From the NCBI RefSeq assembly GCF_024868665.1, contig NC_079898.1, positions 21,468,668-21,532,667 of the forward strand: 64,000 bases of DNA, in the 5' to 3' direction. The translations under genes were made by a program, and so were the position numbers. Every line of letters begins with the position of its first letter. Within the stretch, counting starts at the first letter, position 1. This DNA is from Triplophysa rosa (lineage: Eukaryota; Chordata; Actinopteri; Cypriniformes; Nemacheilidae). The notes under the pieces were generated by a model. That model did no database searches. It was not told where the DNA came from and was given only the letters and a program-made list of their open reading frames with translations. Of the stretch, positions 59,701 to 64,000 are shown in pieces.

Positions 59701-61640
59701 CAGAGTCGTTCATGGAAAAGCCCATGGTTCTTTCACTTTTGATTTCTCCATATATCAAACAAAACAAGTAACGGTACATATCAAAACAATGATAACAGTG
59801 CTGTATTATCTTCCCAAAATGGCGGCACCACTGCAACATGCAACATAGGGCGTGACGTCAGCTTCACATTCTCTATATCAGAGAGGGGTGTGTTTGACCT
59901 GTGTGTGTTCAGTGTGTTTGTGTGTAAATTTAATCACTCTGTTGTTTGTTTAAGAAGGGTGGGTGTTTTCAGTTTACCGACTATAATAAATATAACAGCA
60001 CACGCATGTAAATGTGTGCGCACAGACACAATGAAAATAAAAAATGTAAACATTAAAATACCAGTTGCCCTCCTTACAAAAAACCGAAATGTACATACTG
60101 AGCACAAGAATAAAACCACAAATGATGTCTAAACTAAATTAATCCAGCAGTCCAAAACACATCACAACTTTTTCCCAACATAAAGGAAACAGCCCATCAG
60201 AAAGAAAAATCACAGATTAGATCTCTTTAATATCTTTCTCAAATCAATTACATTAAAAGGACATCAAATGGAAATATTTTAAATATTTTATCTGAGAAAA
60301 AAGCTAGAAATCTCTCAAATGTTCTCATTAAGAGTTTCAGAAGAGATCTCAAGAATGTCACAAACTGAGCCACGATTTGCCACGTCTACAATCAAAAGTA
60401 AAAATGATTTAAGATTTCAATATGAACTCAAACATTTCTCATCAAATTTACTACAATCTACATTCATATATACTCTTGCTCTATACTCTTAATGCATCAT
60501 TTTAACAATTGTCTAATTTGTTTTTCTTTTAATTTCTCCTAATCAATTTTAATACTTAAATGAAACACAACTCCATCAAATCTCCTGAGCAATCTCTAAT
60601 AGAGCAACCCCTTTTCCCCTGGGAGACTGACAACTGAAATGACCTCAATCTTACCAGAATTAGAGCATCGTGAAGCCAAACTCCTCCTGCTCTCCACCTC
60701 ATCTAGTTCCTCTCTGATGGGTGTGAGACGTTCACCTGAGTGGCTGGAATCAAACGTGCTGCCCAAACCACGCAATGCAAGCTGAGCTTGAAGTGCCTCT
60801 AGCTTCTCCAGTGAATCCATGCTGGAAACATCCACTTCATACCCATTAACATCACTCACGTTCTGCCCCGAATCTACACTGGAGTCCACCTCTGAACCTT
60901 CCACCGAGACCCCAGGATCAGGGGAGTGGGATACCTTAGAGTCAACAGCTCCATTTTGACCGATGCTGCGGAAGCTATTGGAGATGGCGTCGGAAACCTG
61001 AGCGAACCACGCAGAGAATGCTGGGATACCTGACTTAGGAGCATCCGCCATTCTGTCAGGTTTTAAAAGAATTCAGTAAGTTGCCATCACGGTAAGTTGC
61101 CCTTTCAACAGCATTTGAATGCAGACCGGGTTTGTAGCACATTCAGGACCTCACGTAGGACGGACAGACAGACCTACTGAATGTTTGCGAAGGGAGCCGC
61201 TTTTGAAATACCACAGCAGAACACTTCCTCCAACATACACTGTGTAATTCGTACTGTGTGTGTTCGTCTGTGTGTTGTACACACGCTGCGTAGTTTCACC
61301 GAAAGGTGCAGTGTTGACTCATGTGAGTCAGTGTGTATCACACGTGTTTGCCAAAAATTAATAGAGAAAGGTACAACCCACAGAACACATAGAGATGAGC
61401 ACTTACTTAATCTGCATTTACACAACAAAGTAAAGCTGTCAGCACAATATTACACTCACTCACCCAGTCCCTGGTGTATCCCAGCCCGATCTCTTCGTTT
61501 ACGGCGACTGTACTGCTCGAGGCAGGGCAATCCTCCCACACGGGCGAAACAGAGTTTCTTATTGATGAAGAGAAAGAGTATGGCCAGCAAAACGACAAAG
61601 ATGCCCACTGCTGACAGAAACCCAACCGCCTCAGGAGTGA
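53242..61640 (-). CDS. syt16: Synaptotagmin 14/16-family protein with two alternative 5' exons
   Basis: Shared exons: 57851-57639, 56181-55871, 55585-55148, 54410-54227 and 53555-53242. All junctions are GT-AG and in phase. Two upstream exons both end in phase 1: 61640-61464 (membrane segment, SYT14-like) and 61051-60655 (own ATG, no membrane segment). The soluble form totals 618 residues, near human SYT16. The linker has [21 protein letters not shown]2A includes [20 protein letters not shown] and [19 protein letters not shown]2B includes [40 protein letters not shown], and WHTLLEA at the end. The aspartates that bind Ca2+ in classical synaptotagmins are not evident in these loops, as expected for this Ca2+-independent subgroup, which acts in membrane trafficking. 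Proximity to sgpp1/wdr89 favours syt16 over syt14. Confidence 0.88.
53556..54226. other. syt16: syt14/16 intron with L2/SINE tail
   Basis: About 53617-53672 has the GTAAGTCGCTTTAGATAAAA tail shared with the L2 and SINE copies. Further on is a long TG run. No other feature. Confidence 0.5.
53747..53815. repeat. TG microsatellite
   Basis: About 35 TG dinucleotides with one CG-containing interruption. Confidence 0.95.
54227..54410 (-). CDS. syt16: syt14/16 exon, C2A-C2B linker and C2B start
   Basis: Phase 0 start (TVDSEMSCS), ends NRPP plus one base before GTAAAC. Confidence 0.93.
54411..55147. other. syt16: syt14/16 intron, AT-rich
   Basis: Contains an AT-rich low-complexity patch near 54.78-55.0 kb (ATATA and TATAAAT runs). 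No gene. Confidence 0.5.
55148..55585 (-). CDS. syt16: syt14/16 exon, C2A
   Basis: 146 codons, phase 0 at both ends. Ends EPRSNLK before GTGCGT. Confidence 0.93.
55871..56181 (-). CDS. syt16: syt14/16 exon, linker
   Basis: Low-complexity Ser/Arg/Glu linker ending [16 protein letters not shown]. Acceptor TTTGTGTAG, donor GTGTGT. Confidence 0.9.
56947..57253. mobile_element. Cyprinid-type MITE, copy 3
   Basis: The left end has AGTTCACCCCAAACTAAAAA, the right end GACAGAATTTTCATTTTTGG and GTGAACTGTTCCTTTAA. Same family as the 37.3, 38.4 and 57.9 kb copies. Lies in a syt14/16 intron. Confidence 0.8.
57639..57851 (-). CDS. syt16: syt14/16 exon, acidic SESEDE segment
   Basis: Encodes [18 protein letters not shown] and the SRSQSFRSG segment. 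First common exon for both 5' alternatives. Confidence 0.92.
57891..58201. mobile_element. Cyprinid-type MITE, copy 4
   Basis: Starts AAGTGATAGTTCACTCAAAA, ends TTTTTTGGATAAACTATCCC TTTAAT (spaced here). More diverged interior with an ACGGCGGTACCCATTGACTT stretch and its inverse. Begins 40 bases from a syt14/16 exon. Confidence 0.75.
58318..58714. mobile_element. Short inverted-repeat element
   Basis: GAAATCGCATACTGTGAC at the left and AGTAGGCGATTTCGGG at the right are inverted. GTAGGCGA-type motifs recur inside. A related end lies near 24.15 kb. Non-coding. Confidence 0.55.
58715..60654. other. syt16: syt14/16 intron
   Basis: Contains a THAP fragment at 59656. The rest, including AT-rich 60.13-60.65 kb, shows no gene. 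Confidence 0.45.
59656..59739 (+). pseudogene. THAP zinc-finger start, truncated
   Basis: ATG followed by [20 protein letters not shown], the CxxxC opening of a THAP finger (SCCVKNC), then a stop. The second Cys/His pair is not found. Likely another transposon relic. Confidence 0.45.
60655..61051 (-). CDS. syt16: syt14/16 alternative first exon, soluble form
   Basis: ATG at 61051 opens [20 protein letters not shown], followed by an acidic, Ser/Val-rich stretch and [19 protein letters not shown]. Ends SNS plus one base before GTAAGA, phase 1. A CCTGACAG acceptor-like site one base before the ATG could mark a leader intron. If used as an internal exon after the membrane exon the frame would be wrong, so it is an alternative start. 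I did not recognise the peptide itself. Confidence 0.72.
61052..61463. other. syt16: Upstream flank of the alternative syt14/16 first exon
   Basis: Intronic for the membrane form, and possible leader or promoter for the soluble form. CpG content is modest and no core promoter motif stands out. Plus-strand open frames here are antisense shadows. Confidence 0.4.
61464..61640 (-). CDS. syt16: syt14/16 transmembrane exon
   Basis: Encodes [20 protein letters not shown] and [18 protein letters not shown], matching SYT14's single membrane helix and its flanks. Acceptor CTCGCCAG, donor GTGAGT, phase 1 at both ends. The initiator exon must lie further upstream, perhaps outside the window. Confidence 0.88.
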
Positions 61641-61772
61641 CTGGCGAGGGAAAACACACAGATACACACTGTTCAGACCACACAAAAGAAAACACACAAC
61701 TTTAGTATGCCAATTTAATAATGTGTTCATTTTCTGGTGTTTGCGTTTTGTCACGGTTTACATGTATGAGGT

Positions 61773-62147
61773 TTTAGCGGCATCTAGTGGTGAGGTTGCG
61801 AATTGCAACCAACGGCTTACTCCACCCCTCCCTTTTAAAGCACTACGGCAACTGAAAGAGGACAAACATGTCTTTACGTTTTTGTTTCTTTGCCGAAGGA
61901 GATAACGTATTTACGAAACAAGCTCTGTAGAGCAGTTTGTCCGTTTAGGGCTACTGTAGAAACAACATGGTGAATTTCATGCAAGGGGACCCGCGTTGTG
62001 AGTAGATAGAAATAGCTCATTCTAAGGTAATAAAAACAACGCTTCGTTATGAAATGTCTTTATACACCTCCGAAGACATAGGTATGTATATTATATTGCA
62101 TTTCTGTCAAAAGATCCTCAAAAAAAATGACACACAGCACCTTTAAA
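61773..62147 (-). mobile_element. Short repeat family member, copy 2 (inverted)
   Basis: Reverse-complement partner of the repeat at 35.2 kb: GGCATCTAGTGGTGAGGTTG at the left, a CAGTTTGTCCGTTTA segment, TAGATAGAAATAGCTCATTC, and CAGCACCTTTAA at the right. Confidence 0.7.
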
Positions 62148-64000
62148 GGTAAGTCTTTAATTCATCCAATCATCGCTGTCTCACGGAAACCTCAAATAGC
62201 CATTTTCATATTTGTCTGTGGGGTTTTCAAATATTTAACCAATAAGAAGCTTTAAAAAGAGCTTTTCAACTTTGACATTACAGTGTTTAATTATTTAAAA
62301 AAAAACACGGTGTTTTTTCACATTTCCTAAAAATGAGCAGTTTTGAAGATACAATGTTTCCGCCAAACAGCCACAAAATTGTATTCACAAGTTTGCATGT
62401 CAAGGCTTAATTTACACTTTACATAATTCTTGATACATTACTGGTTCCCTGCGCTGGTTCTGTCTTGAAAAGTCTTATAAGCACATGGCTTCTCTTGAGA
62501 ACACAGAATGTGTCTGCTGTATTATGCACATCATTCTTCAAAGATGCTTTGAAGGGAACACTTCAGGTGTAAAATGAACCATTAATGTGCATAAGAGTAT
62601 TTCTCTAGCCTAACAGGGCAGACTCATCTGAATTCGAGAGTGTTTACATGTGCGTGTTTAAATAAAAGAAGCTTAACAAGGTTGCAAACAAGACTACTGC
62701 ACACACACCAGCTGATTCTCTGTGTCACCTTCCATACAGACACACTTGACGATGCAGAGAAAACAGCTAGCACTCACACAGTATATAGGACAAAAAGTGA
62801 GAAATATGGTCATAACAGCGAGCATACTAGAAAGAGATTTGCGGGGAGTTGACATGCACATGTGTATGAATTCCCTATTGAAAACCAGCTGACCCTGATT
62901 TTGGTCCTTTTCTGCATGTGTATGTGAGAACACGATGACCCTGTGAGCACAGAAACACACACACACACGTTCACATGGACCTGTGCTGCATGAGCCAGAT
63001 GGTTTCCTTGGAAACAGCTCAAGCATTCTGTAAGGACAGATTTGATTATGGCTTTGAAAATATAAACACGCAAGTTCACGTTGCCATGGATTTGCTGTTC
63101 TTTACACTCTTAAAAAAGGTGCTTCAAAAGGTTCTTCGAAAAACATTTTGGTCCCATAACGAACCTTTAACACCTGAAGAACCTTTCTGTTTCACAAAAG
63201 GTTTTTTGTGGCTAAAAAAGATTCTTTAAATGATAAAAAAGTAAGAAAAAGATGGTTCTTTAAAGAACCTTTGACTGAATGGTTCTTTGCGGAACCAAAA
63301 AGGGTTCTTCTATGGCATCGCTGTGAAGACCTTTTAAGCACCTTTATTTTTATTAGCGTGTAATACCATTCATCTCTAAAGCGCTAAAAATAACATTTTA
63401 ACCAACAGTATTGTTAATACAATTGTAAATTTAAATTTGATTGTGAGACAAACATTTTAAAAAATACAAAGGCTAGACAAAACAGACATAAAGCGCAATT
63501 ATAGAAATAAATGGTAATAACTTTAAAATTGTTTGGAGTTTAATAGTGGCAATAATACTGCACTGGATAGACTCACATAGGCTATAGATATTTTTTCAGG
63601 GTTGGAAATGGGTGGGGGGAGGAATTCCAGTTCAAATAAGGATAGAGGATTTCCATCTTTTACCCAAAAAACTGCCTTACTCCAAAAACTATGCAAAACT
63701 CTTAAATAAACATGGTTGATGCATCTATGGTTTACAAACAAAATATATCCCACCATTGAATCTCGGCCATTTCCATTACTGTATATTCTTAAAAAACAAG
63801 TGTACATCTCCGTAAGTTCTTAAGTTTGCGATCAGACGTTTTACGTCTCCATCTACTGGTCATTTACATGAACTGCAGTCTTCTATGTAACGTGCAAGGA
63901 CCACTTGACTATACAATTATCCAGTTTTAATTTAACTTAAAGTATTGTTTAAATTAGATACGTTATTAATGTCCACTGTCAATTTCAAGGTTATTGCCTA
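62148..64000. other. Upstream of syt14/16, no gene seen
   Basis: Apart from the element at 63.1 kb no feature was seen. The initiator exon of the membrane form may be here or to the right of the window. A 94-codon minus frame at 63523-63807 could be an old LINE fragment but lacks hallmarks. Confidence 0.4.
63103..63362. mobile_element. MITE with GGTTCTT motifs
   Basis: The left end TACACTCTTAAAAAAGGTGC and the right end GCACCTTTATTTTTATTAGC GTGTA (spaced here) are inverted. AGGTTCTT/AAGAACCT motifs recur inside on both strands, so it folds back. A very common family in cyprinid genomes. Confidence 0.8.

Noticed and set aside
61181..61705. 174-codon plus frame over the synaptotagmin membrane exon
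   Set aside because: It is antisense to a well-supported exon with splice sites, so a shadow.
63523..63807. LINE-1-like C-terminal fragment on minus
   Set aside because: A short KAVFWVKDGNPLSLFEL segment is suggestive, but no catalytic motif or borders were found.

Overview
The window is nuclear DNA of a bony fish, most likely a cypriniform (carp/minnow group). The genes are split by GT-AG introns and match vertebrate families residue by residue. The rest is AT-rich and packed with teleost repeats: Tc1, hAT, Harbinger, L2, Penelope, tRNA-SINE tails and short palindromic elements of the kind common in cyprinids. There is no prokaryotic gene organisation.

Five conserved genes lie on the minus strand, so reading runs right to left: a syt14/syt16-family gene (53.2-61.6 kb, 5' end probably beyond the window), a SERTAD4-like gene (47.1-51.1 kb), sgpp1 (30.7-44.4 kb), wdr89 (24.8-27 kb) and the first exons of ppp2r5e (15.4-18.1 kb, the rest presumably left of the window). 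PPP2R5E-WDR89-SGPP1, all in one orientation, is the arrangement of human chromosome 14q23, where SYT16 is also nearby. SERTAD4 next to SYT14 is the arrangement of human 1q32. The fish locus therefore combines neighbours from two human paralogous regions. An unrecognised, repeat-containing, frame-disrupted coding stretch lies between ppp2r5e and wdr89 (21.4-22.75 kb).

The left 14 kb is a transposon and satellite district. A PIF/Harbinger element (transposase on plus, MYB-like partner on minus) is broken by an element with 8-bp target duplications and by a probable solo LTR with 5-bp duplications. Next comes a 5.3-kb CpG-rich tandem array with an 85-bp unit and higher-order structure, then a decayed composite Tc1 element and a THAP zinc-finger fragment. 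Introns to the right hold three hAT-type elements with clear 8-bp duplications, an L2 LINE, a Penelope element with a GIY-YIG domain and a possible hammerhead relic, and several short inverted-repeat families.

The genes are not an operon. Roles known from family knowledge are PP2A targeting (ppp2r5e), a WD40 protein (wdr89), sphingosine-1-phosphate dephosphorylation in the ER (sgpp1), a SERTA-domain nuclear factor, and a Ca2+-independent-type synaptotagmin. The most interesting gene-level observation is that the synaptotagmin locus has two phase-compatible alternative 5' exons, one membrane-anchored (SYT14-like) and one soluble (SYT16-like). No wholly new system is evident. The best leads are that gene, the orphan repeat gene and the structured satellite.
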